A model generated the notes under the pieces. The model did no database searches. It worked only from the letters and a program-made list of their open reading frames with translations, and was not told where the DNA came from. This document shows, in pieces, positions 8,259 through 17,318 of a DNA stretch of 56,471 nt. Position numbers and translations under genes: made by a program. The stretch is from a virus. The stretch spans positions 1 through 56,471 of the IMG/VR virus record IMGVR_UViG_3300044642_000506. One strand, given 5' to 3'. Numbering within the stretch: the first letter of the stretch is position 1; every line of letters starts with the position of its first letter.

Positions 8259-8944
8259 TTACGTAGGTCTCCTTTAGTGACAGCAATGGGCATATAAACA
8301 AAAGCTTCGTTTGCAAAGCTTTCAGTTGCGTCACCGTAGAGCCCTCCCCAATCATCGCGTTTGATGTTCGTGGTGACAATAGTAGGCAATCCGTTGTTAA
8401 AGCGGGTTCTTAACACGTGATGAAGTAAATTCTTTTGCCAACCAGACAAACTAGCGTGTTCTTTACCTAGATCGTCGATAATCAATACTCGTATGTTATA
8501 AGCATCGTCTTGGCACTCCCCAAGTATTCCGTTATAAATTATTTGCTCTTCAATTGAAGGGTCTCCCATTAAAGACCCCTTTAAGTCTAAAATGCTGTTA
8601 AAAGTTGCAAAATAACAAGGGCGGATAACTACCCCGTGTTCAGCTGGAGCAAAAGCCTCTAACGGAAACGTTCTCATCATGTCTTGAATCACAGCCAAAG
8701 CTAATGTGGACTTTCCGCGACCCGGTTGGCCGTATAAAAGTAACCCTTTGCCACAAAACTTTGATCCGACAGCGCGGATGACCTTTCCCGACTCAACCGT
8801 TGACATCCAACGGCGGATAGATTCAATGTCATCCTTGTCTACATCTACGCAATCCTCAACCGTCCAACCCACACGGGCGCTAGGAATAGACGCGCTTTGT
8901 ACCCAAGATCGGCGACGAACCTTTAGATCTTTAACATTAAACAT
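8255..8944 (-). CDS. DnaC/IstB-type AAA+ helicase loader
   Basis: 229 residues from the ATG at 8944, which forms a TAATG overlap with the upstream gene; a TTG 15 bases earlier is possible but less likely. Walker A is GQPGRGKST (about 72-80), Walker B is VLIIDDLGKEH, and a sensor-like stretch PTIVTTNIKRDDW follows, as in DnaC/DnaI loaders. It should load the DnaB-type helicase encoded nearby onto single-stranded DNA. The N-terminus is basic (FNVKDLKVRRRSW), the usual partner-binding region. Confidence 0.9.
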   Translation of the reverse strand: MFNVKDLKVRRRSWVQSASIPSARVGWTVEDCVDVDKDDIESIRRWMSTVESGKVIRAVGSKFCGKGLLLYGQPGRGKSTLALAVIQDMMRTFPLEAFAPAEHGVVIRPCYFATFNSILDLKGSLMGDPSIEEQIIYNGILGECQDDAYNIRVLIIDDLGKEHASLSGWQKNLLHHVLRTRFNNGLPTIVTTNIKRDDWGGLYGDATESFANEAFVYMPIAVTKGDLRK

Positions 8945-9816
8945 TAAATACCTTCCCAAGACTTTGCGGCTTTAATCTTTTCAGTTTCAATATCGTCGTC
9001 GGTAACCCTAGACCGTTTTGCCTCAATCGCAAGTGAGCTAAATTGTTGGATGAATCTTCGCCAAATATGCTCAGGGTTGTCAATAGAAGTTTCATGAGCA
9101 ATCTGCTTAAAATACAAATCCATCATCAAAATCTCAATCTCGCCGTCTGTGTCGTAGGCCTTTCTAGCGTTGGCTAGGGATGCTCTGAAGGGGGCTTGAC
9201 TGACAGTCCAAGGTTTTACATGCCACATGTCCTCAAGGCGCTTGATGAACTCCGATGAGCTTTGGTTGGTCGACCACATCGCCGGTAAACGATTTTCAGC
9301 TGTAGCAACCATAGCATCGTGCTTTTGCTGCTTGGCGTCTTGATAATCCAGCTTTCGGCGTTCTCGCCCTTTGCGAAGTTGTTCCTCGCGGTCATCAGGG
9401 TCTAAATCCATTTGCCCTAAGAAATCCATTTCGCCTCCCGTTTTTAAATCGACCTTGTAAAATTCTTCATCCCCGACCCCGTCGGGTACTATTTCTTGCT
9501 TATTTGCTAATAAGCTATTAGTGCTTAATATGCTATTAGGCTGTGACAGCAGTATGGATGTACGGCTTTTCAGGGTTATACTTATACGGCTTTCCAGGAA
9601 AGTAAATCCTAGCTCCGTGACCTCAATTGACCGGCTAAACCCGCCATTGAACTTGTTGGTTTTGGTCTCTATCAGACCGGCCTTGCGTAGTTCGGTCAGG
9701 GCAGACTGGCAGGCGTCACGCCCCTCTTTAAAATGGAGAGAAAGGGTGTCAGCACCGCCTTGGAGGCCTGTAGAAGCGATTTCCAAAAGGATGCCTAGGG
9801 CTCGGGCTGAAATCAT
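8944..9816 (-). CDS. Winged-helix DNA-binding protein, possible replication initiator
   Basis: 290 residues. The N-terminal 75 residues form a winged helix-turn-helix (ISARALGILLEIASTG, CQSALTELRKAGLIETKTNKF, then IEVTELGFTFLE), followed by a long linker with a charged helical part (DREEQLRKGRERRKLDYQDA). The C-terminal region (about 195-290) is helical with FIKRLEDMWHVKPW. This plan recalls phage O/DnaD-type initiator proteins that recruit the loader and helicase; the gene is placed directly upstream of the DnaC-type loader, as initiators often are. I see no motif that proves origin binding. Confidence 0.65.
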   Translation of the reverse strand: MISARALGILLEIASTGLQGGADTLSLHFKEGRDACQSALTELRKAGLIETKTNKFNGGFSRSIEVTELGFTFLESRISITLKSRTSILLSQPNSILSTNSLLANKQEIVPDGVGDEEFYKVDLKTGGEMDFLGQMDLDPDDREEQLRKGRERRKLDYQDAKQQKHDAMVATAENRLPAMWSTNQSSSEFIKRLEDMWHVKPWTVSQAPFRASLANARKAYDTDGEIEILMMDLYFKQIAHETSIDNPEHIWRRFIQQFSSLAIEAKRSRVTDDDIETEKIKAAKSWEGI

Positions 9817-10436
9817 GCCTCAGGTGCCTTGGAAGGCTTTAAAACACCCTGCTCGGTCAATTCCTTAACCATAGCTTTTGCAAATATCTTGGCAATGGCC
9901 TCCACGCCGAAATAGAGGCTATCCATGTCTTCCTCGTCGTACTCGGCTTCTTCCTCTTCGCCGTCTTCTTCAACATCCTCATCCTCAGGTTCAACGTAAG
10001 GCTCCTCAACAACTGGCGGGGTCAAGGTTTCCTGTACTGGGATCACGGGTTCCACCGCAGCCTTGATTCCGTTAGATGCGGTGATTGGGAGAAGACCTTC
10101 GGTCAAGTCAAAGCATGGGATCCCCATTTGGGTGGCTACCGCCAAAACTTTCTGGCACTCTGAGTCTTCATCAGACCACAGGATGAAACAGGACGTATTT
10201 ACTCGATCCGCTTTTTGTAGACTGTCTTTTACGCCCAGTTGAAAAACTTCTTTGCCCTTGCTTTCTGAGTACTGCGTAGCAAAAGTTTTTCCGGGGCTTA
10301 ACGCGCCTTCCACAACAATGTGAACTGTGACTATTCCGTCTGCGCCTTTTGTGTAAAAGTAGTCTTCCATAAGGGCTTCAAGGTTTGCGCGGCTAGTTTC
10401 ACCATTACCCGCAATTACAACATAATGCTTTTCCAT
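9813..10436 (-). CDS. Hypothetical protein with Rossmann-like N-terminus and long acidic linker
   Basis: 207 residues. Residues 1-125 look like a compact alpha/beta fold: HYVVIAGNGETSRANLEALM at the start, TVHIVVEG, then NTSCFILWSDEDSECQKVLAVATQMG and IPCFDLTEGL. A proline/glutamate-rich linker follows (about 130-170, e.g. EPEDEDVEEDGEEEEAEYD), then an amphipathic helix (VEAIAKIFAKAMVKELTEQG). The acidic segment may mimic DNA or bind a basic partner. It starts the replication operon as drawn here and overlaps the winged-helix gene by 4 bases. Function unknown. Confidence 0.7.
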   Translation of the reverse strand: MEKHYVVIAGNGETSRANLEALMEDYFYTKGADGIVTVHIVVEGALSPGKTFATQYSESKGKEVFQLGVKDSLQKADRVNTSCFILWSDEDSECQKVLAVATQMGIPCFDLTEGLLPITASNGIKAAVEPVIPVQETLTPPVVEEPYVEPEDEDVEEDGEEEEAEYDEEDMDSLYFGVEAIAKIFAKAMVKELTEQGVLKPSKAPEA

Positions 10437-10476
10437 AAGGTCTCCTCTTTAAGAGTCCCTACCCTACACATTTTTT

Positions 10477-10758
10477 TTAATTTGTCCTAGTGGGGTTAAT
10501 TACGGCTGGTTTGTAGGTAGCTACGCGTTCAGCCAAAGCTAAAAATAGAGATCCTAGAAAGGCGCCAGCAACAACTGTGACAGTAGCTGACCTATAGTCC
10601 GGGGTACCTAACAACAAAGTTGCCCCCAAAGAAAAGACAAGAGAAGCAAACGCGGTGAGGATTAAACTGTCTATAAACATGCTTAAAATATCCATTAAAG
10701 GACCAAGAGCGGCAAGTAAAAACGCAGTAAAACATCCAATGAGTATGAGGTTTAACAT
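10477..10758 (-). CDS. Small membrane protein, three predicted transmembrane segments
   Basis: 93 residues, mostly hydrophobic: MLNLILIGCFTAFLLAALGPLM, then ILTAFASLVFSLGATLLLG, then ATVTVVAGAFLGSLFLALA. The C-terminus ends in a short polar tail (YKPAVINPTRTN). It is not recognised; it sits between the replication and tail modules, 12 bases after the tail-protein stop. It could be an inner-membrane accessory or a holin-like protein, but the lysis genes are elsewhere (51-52 kb). Confidence 0.6.
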   Translation of the reverse strand: MLNLILIGCFTAFLLAALGPLMDILSMFIDSLILTAFASLVFSLGATLLLGTPDYRSATVTVVAGAFLGSLFLALAERVATYKPAVINPTRTN

Positions 10759-10770
10759 ACTCTCATCCTA

Positions 10771-13305
10771 CTACGTTTTTGGTTGAGCCAAGTAAATAGC
10801 TACAGTGGTTCCCGTGTTTAACTGAGAGTCTAACGCTGCTCCCGCCAAACGATCTTGAATAGCGTACCGATGCTTGTAGTAATGGCTGCGGGAACCACCT
10901 ACTACCCCGCCTTCCCAAAACAAGTCGTTAGCTGTAGCTGGGCCGTAGCTTCCATCAAAGTATGTTGATATTGATGAAGTGTTTTCAAACAAAGCTGCAT
11001 CAAGCCAAAGTTCTTCGCCAATTACAGCTGTCCATGACAGTTGCACGTGCGCGTATGCTGCGTTGCTTGGTGCGATGGCTGTTACAGATGGGCGATTCCA
11101 AGCAGTACCTGTTGCGGTAATTGCTGTAGCGGTTCCAGATATAGGTGAACCTATTGCAACTTTAGAAGAGTCATACCAAACAATAGCCGGGGTTACAGTT
11201 TCTGTTCCCGTTGCAACTTGAGCGTATACGCTAAATGTGTAAGAGGTGCTTGGGTAATGGATTGGCATTAAATCTGCAGTTGTTGTTGTTGATTTTACTA
11301 ACACCGACGTGCCAGAGGCGGTAAGTTTTAAAGCATCTCCAGATTTATAAGTTGTACCTGTTGCGGCCACTCTAACAATATTTGTGTTTGTAACAGCGTA
11401 GGTAAAAGTTTTTGACACTTGCGTTGGGTTAGCCGCGTTAACTCTAACTGTTGCTATAGTTTTAGTTCCATCAAATGGTGCGCCAACCCCGCTTACGACA
11501 ACTACATCTCCCGGACGCAAGTTGTGACTTACGGATGTTTCAAGCATTGCTACATTTGAAGTTAAAGATTTAAAGGCAATTGAGAATACGTCAACGTCTG
11601 GCTCTTTTGTTGTTGCATCTACGGAAGTTGATGCTCCTGTAACCGCCCAGGGGGTTAACGGTGAGGCAAAGTGAGGGTTTAGCAATTCGTTAATTCTAGA
11701 AGCTCTTAACGTCATATGTATTTGGCGCGCTTCATCAAAGTCTGTGACTGAAGCTGATTGTTCAAATTGAGCGCAATCAAAATAATGGTATTCATTAAGC
11801 GATGTTGCTCCGGCGCTAACAACTGTTATTACAGGTACAGCGTAATAAGCGTCAGCTGGGGCACCGTCCGAAACAACAGGACGAGCTGAGAAATCGCCAA
11901 CTACGTTATTTACTGAGCTGCCTGTTGACTCTGAAAGAAAATCACCTAGACGGCTATACCATCTAATTTTAAGAACAATTCCTTTAAGAGTAGACCCAGC
12001 AGCTGAGTACACACTAAACACATAATTTAAACCTGTGGTTACTGGAACGCCTTTTAGAACAGGGTTAAGCAACCCGCATTCAATTTTAATTGTAGCTGTT
12101 GACGCCGTGCTATTTTTTATAGCCAAAATACCGTTTTGTTTATTTGGGTATTGAGTTAAAGTTGTTGGCTCATCCCAAGGTGTTGGGTAGGGAATAACTA
12201 CTGGGTAACTTGAAGTGGAGTTGTTATACGCCGGTAGTTGCGCCACATCGTTGGCAGTTAACGCAAAATAAATTGACGTAGCATCAATTGCGGTAATAGT
12301 CTTTTGAGTACCTAACGTGTTAAACAGTGGGTAAGTAAACCCAGAGGTGTTAATTTTGTTTCCAACTTTAAACGCATGAGATCCAATAATTAAACGGACA
12401 ACGTTAGAGGTTAAAGATACGGCTGTAATGTCCATCTTTTTTAAATGGGTCAAGGTAGCCGTACTGTCAGATGAAGCCCATTGCCCAACGGACTCTTCAA
12501 ATGAAGAATCGTTGTAATCAAGCATTATATTTTCGCCTACCACTAATCCGTCTACACTTGGATTTGGGGTTCCAGCAATTGGTTGAGGTACTGCGTACCC
12601 TGTAAAAGCTTTCATAAATTGACGCAAGCCTTCTGCGCTTCCCTTTTTCTTGCCAATTTGAACTGCGTCACGTACAAGGATGCGGGATTGCTGGTAACCA
12701 ATTTCAGGCTCGTACGTTAAGCCAAACTGCTGTAGTAATGACGGGATTAGAACTCCGCCAACTTTTTCTAAGTCGTACCGATTTACTAATAAATTAGTTA
12801 TTGTGTGAGCGTGGTCAAGTTGAAATCCAAATAAAGATAAAAAGTTGTAAAGGTCGTCGTTATCCCATTCGGATGAGGCCACGTAGGCTTGAGTAAGTTT
12901 GTAAATGTCCGGCATGTATTTGTACATATTGGCACCGTAATTGTAATTTTTTACAGATACTCCCGTTACATTTCCCGCACGAACCCAGCTATAAGTTAAG
13001 GTGTCATACAAAAATAAAGAGTAGTAATAAAATGCGCCTTTTGCTAACGTTGAATCGTCATACTCTGTTAAATTGTTTTCTCTTGCCGCATTGACTAATA
13101 CGTCGCCGTCATACGCGTTTACGGGGTAACCGTAAGAGTTTCTTATTAACCGAACATTTGACCACGCGCCAGATGGGTTTTCCCATTCAATACGTATAAA
13201 CCCGTACCCTCTAGATTGGGCAGTAAAAGCCCCAGCTACGTACTGAACGGCGGCGGAAGAGCCGTACGTACTTAAGCCGTAATAATTAATACCGTAACGT
13301 GACAT
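10771..13305 (-). CDS. Baseplate/tail protein I-like protein with carbohydrate-binding-like repeats
   Basis: 844 residues. Residues about 125-240 match the style of phage tail protein I (P2 gpI-like): MYKYMPDIYKLTQAY, LTYEPEIGYQQSRIL, then IGKKKGSAEGLRQFMKAFTGY. The rest is beta-rich and modular. Two segments resemble jelly-roll carbohydrate-binding modules (NYVFSVYSAAGSTLKGI...RWY and SYTFSVYAQVATGTETV...VWY, each ending near FDCAQFE or LDAALFE). Two others resemble the H..xxG..V.VSGV domain also found in the J-type protein and at 53.3-54.2 kb. It probably links the baseplate to the host surface or to fibres. It overlaps the J-type gene by one base. Confidence 0.8.
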   Translation of the reverse strand: MSRYGINYYGLSTYGSSAAVQYVAGAFTAQSRGYGFIRIEWENPSGAWSNVRLIRNSYGYPVNAYDGDVLVNAARENNLTEYDDSTLAKGAFYYYSLFLYDTLTYSWVRAGNVTGVSVKNYNYGANMYKYMPDIYKLTQAYVASSEWDNDDLYNFLSLFGFQLDHAHTITNLLVNRYDLEKVGGVLIPSLLQQFGLTYEPEIGYQQSRILVRDAVQIGKKKGSAEGLRQFMKAFTGYAVPQPIAGTPNPSVDGLVVGENIMLDYNDSSFEESVGQWASSDSTATLTHLKKMDITAVSLTSNVVRLIIGSHAFKVGNKINTSGFTYPLFNTLGTQKTITAIDATSIYFALTANDVAQLPAYNNSTSSYPVVIPYPTPWDEPTTLTQYPNKQNGILAIKNSTASTATIKIECGLLNPVLKGVPVTTGLNYVFSVYSAAGSTLKGIVLKIRWYSRLGDFLSESTGSSVNNVVGDFSARPVVSDGAPADAYYAVPVITVVSAGATSLNEYHYFDCAQFEQSASVTDFDEARQIHMTLRASRINELLNPHFASPLTPWAVTGASTSVDATTKEPDVDVFSIAFKSLTSNVAMLETSVSHNLRPGDVVVVSGVGAPFDGTKTIATVRVNAANPTQVSKTFTYAVTNTNIVRVAATGTTYKSGDALKLTASGTSVLVKSTTTTADLMPIHYPSTSYTFSVYAQVATGTETVTPAIVWYDSSKVAIGSPISGTATAITATGTAWNRPSVTAIAPSNAAYAHVQLSWTAVIGEELWLDAALFENTSSISTYFDGSYGPATANDLFWEGGVVGGSRSHYYKHRYAIQDRLAGAALDSQLNTGTTVAIYLAQPKT

Positions 13306-15053
13306 TAGTTAAGAATACCTCCCGTTAATGTCAAATTAAGATTTGTTTCGTAGTCAATCTCTGGGATTTCATTTGTTAAACATAAGATGTCAGTAACTTT
13401 TAGCACTGTTACACCATCAGTAATGGAGACTACGGTAGAAGACACGTTAGTAGCAATACATACATAAGAAATTGTAGTGGATGCTACTGCGGTAACTACA
13501 AACGTACCGTTAAACGTAGCGTCTACTCCAGAAACCAGAATTGTATTTCCAACAGTAATGCCGTGTGAGGAACCTACAGTTAATGTTGCTACATTTGATG
13601 AAAGAACCTTGTTGGTTACGGTTAATGTGATGTCTTCATCTTCGCGGACAAGTTTTGTTATTTGCGAGTACGCCACACCATCTACAGATGAAATAGCAGA
13701 CATTACATCTTGTAGGGTAATGCGGTCAGCAAACGCTACGTTGTCAAAAGCAAATAGTTCTGCCAAGATTGTGTTTACGCCGGCCTCTACTAAGTTTTGT
13801 TTGTATTGAGGTAGGCATGTAACGTTTGCGTCTATTAGCGCAGTTACATAGCTTGGTGGTTGGAATGTAATTGTGGTGTTAGCTGGAACTTTGTCAGCCA
13901 TATAACTTAGTACTGTCGCCTTTAGTGTATTAAAGGTTGCGGTAGGGGTTACGTTGTCAGATTCTACTCCGCGATCACCGTAAGGAGCAAAGAACACAGT
14001 AATGCTGCTATAAATTTCAGCAATAGCTATGGCTTTTGCAATACCGCTAACTTGTACACAAAGAGCTGAATAGTCAGATAGAGATACGGCGCGGTTTAAA
14101 GCGCGTAAGCTTAACGGAGCGTTAATACGAATAGAGTCAGTAGACTCCGCGTCAGCTCCGCCAGAAGCTGAGCCGTCATTAGCGGCAGATATGTACTGGT
14201 TAAGCACAGTTAAACCAGAAGCAGTAGGTGTAATAGCAGCTTGGCTAATAATAGATTTAATTGTGCCTGCTGCTACGTTACCTTCGGCGCCTCCGCCAAT
14301 ACGGTATACGGCAAAAATTTCTGCGTTATTTGGTGGAATACGGCCGCTGATGTTATCGCCAAACAAAACATATGTGACGCTATCGGCGTTTGTGTAGGTA
14401 GAGAACACTGGGTCGTAGCTATTGTAGTCAATTAAATAAGAAACTTCGTAATAGTTAACCCCGCCAACAGTGACTGAAATACTGCCGTTAATTACAGGCG
14501 ATTGAGCTAATTTAAATACTTGGTTAGCTTGTCCGTTAGACTCACCAATTTTTTCCACAGGAGAGATCCCGATAGTTTTGCCCTGTTTGGCGGAAACTGT
14601 AATTGTTCCGTTTATGGGCACGGTTACGGCAGAATTGGTTTCAAAAACAATTTGATTTGTATTGCTATCTGTTACCGCAGATGTTGCTACCTGAGTCAAA
14701 GCTGGCACCACAAAAGCGGTAGCTGGGGTACCACCGCGGGTGTCGGCAAAAGTTAATGTAACAGTAGAAGCTGTGCTGGTTGTTGGGGTGTATCCCAAAA
14801 GCTTAGCCAACTGGAGCACGCTGTCGCGTTGGCTAGCTGTGCTAATAAATGCTTCGTTAGCTGATTTATCAATATAGTAATTTAAAATGTCACCCATGTA
14901 AGAGAACATCTCTAAGATAGTAATACCAAAGTCAGCTGGATCGCGGTTAGTCCAAGTAGGGGTAAATTCTGGGATTAAATCAATCAAATCTTGGCGAATA
15001 GACGAGTAATCGCGGGAGGTGTAATCCACCTGCGGTATGTAGTTAGTAGCCAT
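13305..15053 (-). CDS. Baseplate J-type wedge protein (T4 gp6-like)
   Basis: 582 residues. The N-terminus (YIPQVDYTSRDYSSIRQDLI, then PADFGITILEMFSYMGDILNYYIDK) is typical of baseplate J/gp6 wedge proteins, as is the middle part (GRIPPNNAEIFAVYRIGGGAEGN followed by LRALNRAVSLSDYSALC). Near the C-terminus (about residues 470-555) it carries one copy of the beta domain with SHGITVGNTILVSGVDATFNGT that recurs in two other proteins of this phage; most J proteins lack this. It forms the wedge ring around the hub and controls sheath contraction. It is packed between the tail-protein-I and gp25-type genes. Confidence 0.92.
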   Translation of the reverse strand: MATNYIPQVDYTSRDYSSIRQDLIDLIPEFTPTWTNRDPADFGITILEMFSYMGDILNYYIDKSANEAFISTASQRDSVLQLAKLLGYTPTTSTASTVTLTFADTRGGTPATAFVVPALTQVATSAVTDSNTNQIVFETNSAVTVPINGTITVSAKQGKTIGISPVEKIGESNGQANQVFKLAQSPVINGSISVTVGGVNYYEVSYLIDYNSYDPVFSTYTNADSVTYVLFGDNISGRIPPNNAEIFAVYRIGGGAEGNVAAGTIKSIISQAAITPTASGLTVLNQYISAANDGSASGGADAESTDSIRINAPLSLRALNRAVSLSDYSALCVQVSGIAKAIAIAEIYSSITVFFAPYGDRGVESDNVTPTATFNTLKATVLSYMADKVPANTTITFQPPSYVTALIDANVTCLPQYKQNLVEAGVNTILAELFAFDNVAFADRITLQDVMSAISSVDGVAYSQITKLVREDEDITLTVTNKVLSSNVATLTVGSSHGITVGNTILVSGVDATFNGTFVVTAVASTTISYVCIATNVSSTVVSITDGVTVLKVTDILCLTNEIPEIDYETNLNLTLTGGILN

Positions 15054-15460
15054 TAGTTATTTACCTCCAGAAGTACGTCGCCTGTTCGGCTAAGGATAGC
15101 CGTTTTTATCCTTACACTTTGCTCATTCTCTTGTAGATCAATCTTATAGAACACTTCCGCAATTAAATAGCCTTCAGAAGGATCTACATAAATTTCAACG
15201 TTGGTCAAAAGTAAACCTTTTAGCCAATTAGAGAACGCCGCGCCAATAGTTTGACGGATCATATTTGCGGCTGAGTCTACGTTCTCAAACAATGAGTTAC
15301 TAGCTTCGCTGCCAAATGTAGGACGCATTACTCGTTCTCTTAATTTGGTCATAACCACAAGAACAACGCGGTCTTGTAATATTTTCTTTTGATCCGTTGA
15401 GTGCGATACCGCCCCGGTTGAATCAAAGGAAAAAGGCAACGTTATTGCTTTTTCAATCAT
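15053..15460 (-). CDS. Baseplate wedge protein of the GPW/gp25 family
   Basis: 135 residues from the ATG at 15460, chosen because AGGAG lies 8 bases upstream and its ATGA overlaps the stop of the spike gene. The fold is that of gp25-type proteins: LPFSFDSTGAVSHSTDQKKILQDRVVLVVMTKLRERVMRP (read in parts), with RVMRPTFGSEASNSLFEN being the family hallmark, followed by ANMIRQTIGAAFSNWL. gp25 starts sheath polymerisation on the baseplate and is the most conserved protein of contractile injection machines. Confidence 0.93.
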   Translation of the reverse strand: MIEKAITLPFSFDSTGAVSHSTDQKKILQDRVVLVVMTKLRERVMRPTFGSEASNSLFENVDSAANMIRQTIGAAFSNWLKGLLLTNVEIYVDPSEGYLIAEVFYKIDLQENEQSVRIKTAILSRTGDVLLEVNN

Positions 15461-15699
15461 GTAGTTACTCCTATCCATACTGGAAAATTAGGGTCTCCTG
15501 CTATGTAGGATATCCATACAACGTCGTTTACACTTGGCGCGGTAACCCCGCTACCATTGATGCAGACTTCGGCCCAACCCGTTACAGCGTCCCCAGTTAC
15601 TTGAGGAACCTTAACCGTAAGGCGCTTTCGCAACTCTAGGTCGTTGTTGTCTACAACAATACCTTTATATAGTCCATAAAAACGCTTGTCAAAGGTCAT
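15457..15699 (-). CDS. gp5/VgrG-type OB-fold spike protein (short)
   Basis: 80 residues consisting only of the OB-fold module of tail-spike hub proteins: FYGLYKGIVVDNNDLELRKR, then LTVKVPQVTG, GWAEVC and NDVVWISYIAGDPNFPVWIG. The usual lysozyme domain or long beta-helix needle is missing, so it probably acts as a small trimeric spike base or hub cap. It lies between the gp27/D-like hub gene and gp25, as expected for the central spike. Confidence 0.85.
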   Translation of the reverse strand: MTFDKRFYGLYKGIVVDNNDLELRKRLTVKVPQVTGDAVTGWAEVCINGSGVTAPSVNDVVWISYIAGDPNFPVWIGVTT

Positions 15700-17042
15700 A
15701 AGTTAGACGCCGCTCGTTTTAGCAACCGATCAAGGATAATTGGAGACTTTTTAGTTTCTACAATTATGTTATTAAGCGAAGAGGTAGTGCTCTTCCAAAC
15801 TGTTGGGGATTGATCTCGGCGGTTAAGGCTTGGCTTTGATCTATTTTGTAAAGTTCCAAAGCTGCTTTTTAGCTGAGGACTCGCAGCAGGAGATACGGTG
15901 TTTAAGGCGGTAGCGGGAACAACCTTTGTTTGTTTTACGCCCGGAATAATTTTTCTACGCGGAATGTAGTCAGGGGAGTTTATTGTCTTGTTGTCACTCC
16001 ACGACGCAGCGGCGCCTAAAGAGTCAATACCTACAGTTAACACAGTTGTGTAGGTCTGTTGATTCCGCTCAGTTTCAATAATCTTATGCTCTGTATTTAA
16101 AATGACCCAGTAACCAGAATAGTTGTCCCCGATGCCCTCTAAAAATACAGGCAAGTCTGGGCGCAAGGTAGGGTCGCCTAAAACTTCTACAGTAGCTCGA
16201 TATGGAAAGTAGTTTTTGTCTTCAGCAGCTTTTGCTTCAAAGCTAGCTGTTTGAATATCTGATGCGACTACAGAAGTATCAAATTTGTCAAAAAACTCAA
16301 TTTGTTGCTTTTTTCTAGTTTTAATATTTCTAATTTGAGTGGTAATGGCCATTCTAGTGCCATCATTTTGATTTACGCCGCTGATTGCAACAGCCGCTTT
16401 AGTTGAGTCCTTAAAGTCTAATGACTCACCAATAATAGGTTTAAAAGAGTAAATGGTTGAGCCGTCCGGATCGGTGGCTTGTCGCATAATAAACTTAGGG
16501 GCGCTTTCTCTGTAATTTGTAAAGTCGTCCATAACGGGTTGAAAATAAAGTTCGGTGTTCTCTGTACGCAAAGAGTACCCAGATTGCATAGCTAAACGGA
16601 CCATAAATTCCCAATCAGTGTGGCCAGCTTGGGACACCTGTGGGTAAATGCGTGGATGCGGAACGGTATAGGCAACAAAATTGTATTTTGTAGCAATTGA
16701 CTGAATGACTTGATCAGCTGTAGTGTTTTTATAAATAGTTTGAGATTGTTGTTTCATGGGAAAAGATGCCCCAATAATTACAACTTCTGTAAAGTTTTTT
16801 CCTGGGCTTTGGTCAGGGGTAATGTGGTGCACATAGCCATAAAACTCTCTACGGTTTTTCATGCCATAAAGGGTTAGTTGGACAGGTGTGCCTGGAGCTA
16901 CGATGTCGTATTGAACGTTCCAGTCTCTAAATTTTACTACCGCGGTTTCGTGGGCAAACCGGCTTTGAGAGATAGTGGCAGAGTAAACAACCTCTGGTTG
17001 TATATCTGAGTCAGGGAAGTTTACCTTTATGTAATTAAACAT
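15696..17042 (-). CDS. Baseplate hub protein (gp27 / late control D-like)
   Basis: 448 residues. The N-terminal half is beta-rich with INFPDSDIQP-like start (YIKVNFPDSD), ISQSRFAHETAVVKFRD, and LYGMKNRREFYGYVHHITPDQ, followed by GASFPMKQQSQTIYKNTTADQVIQ and the hub signature TDWEFMVRLAMQSGYSLRTENTELYF (read in parts). This is the plan of gpD/gp27 hub proteins that hold the spike trimer at the tube end. The C-terminal 90 residues are low complexity and basic (SSFGTLQNRSKPSLNRRDQ) and may be disordered. Start and stop overlap both neighbours by a few bases. Confidence 0.85.
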   Translation of the reverse strand: MFNYIKVNFPDSDIQPEVVYSATISQSRFAHETAVVKFRDWNVQYDIVAPGTPVQLTLYGMKNRREFYGYVHHITPDQSPGKNFTEVVIIGASFPMKQQSQTIYKNTTADQVIQSIATKYNFVAYTVPHPRIYPQVSQAGHTDWEFMVRLAMQSGYSLRTENTELYFQPVMDDFTNYRESAPKFIMRQATDPDGSTIYSFKPIIGESLDFKDSTKAAVAISGVNQNDGTRMAITTQIRNIKTRKKQQIEFFDKFDTSVVASDIQTASFEAKAAEDKNYFPYRATVEVLGDPTLRPDLPVFLEGIGDNYSGYWVILNTEHKIIETERNQQTYTTVLTVGIDSLGAAASWSDNKTINSPDYIPRRKIIPGVKQTKVVPATALNTVSPAASPQLKSSFGTLQNRSKPSLNRRDQSPTVWKSTTSSLNNIIVETKKSPIILDRLLKRAASNL

Positions 17043-17316
17043 TTGGCACTCTTAAAACGGTTCCCGCGGGAATGTTGTTTAAGTCTGTAATTTCCGGGTT
17101 GTACTCAGGGATGATCCACCAGAATTGAGGGCGTTGGTAGTACTTATACGCAATCTGGTCTAAACGTTCGCCTTCTACATACGTGTGTTGCCAGTAGCGA
17201 ACATACCCAAGATCCGAAAAGCTGTAAAAAACGACAGGCTCATCGGCACCCTCTACCGTAGTTGAAAAGTAGTCAACAGTTGAGTACTCGTAACGAGATC
17301 CGCGATAGATAGCCAT
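17035..17316 (-). CDS. LysM-domain tail/baseplate protein (gp53/tail X-like)
   Basis: 93 residues from the ATG at 17316, just after the stop of the upstream gene; an earlier TTG would overlap that gene. The C-terminal half is a LysM-like unit: VEGERLDQIAYKYYQRPQFW, then IPEYNPEI, NNIPAGTVLRVP. Such proteins connect the tube initiator or hub with the wedges in T4-like and SPO1-like tails. Position between the tube-initiator-like gene and the hub gene agrees with this role. Confidence 0.85.
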   Translation of the reverse strand: MAIYRGSRYEYSTVDYFSTTVEGADEPVVFYSFSDLGYVRYWQHTYVEGERLDQIAYKYYQRPQFWWIIPEYNPEITDLNNIPAGTVLRVPNV

Positions 17317-17318
17317 TT

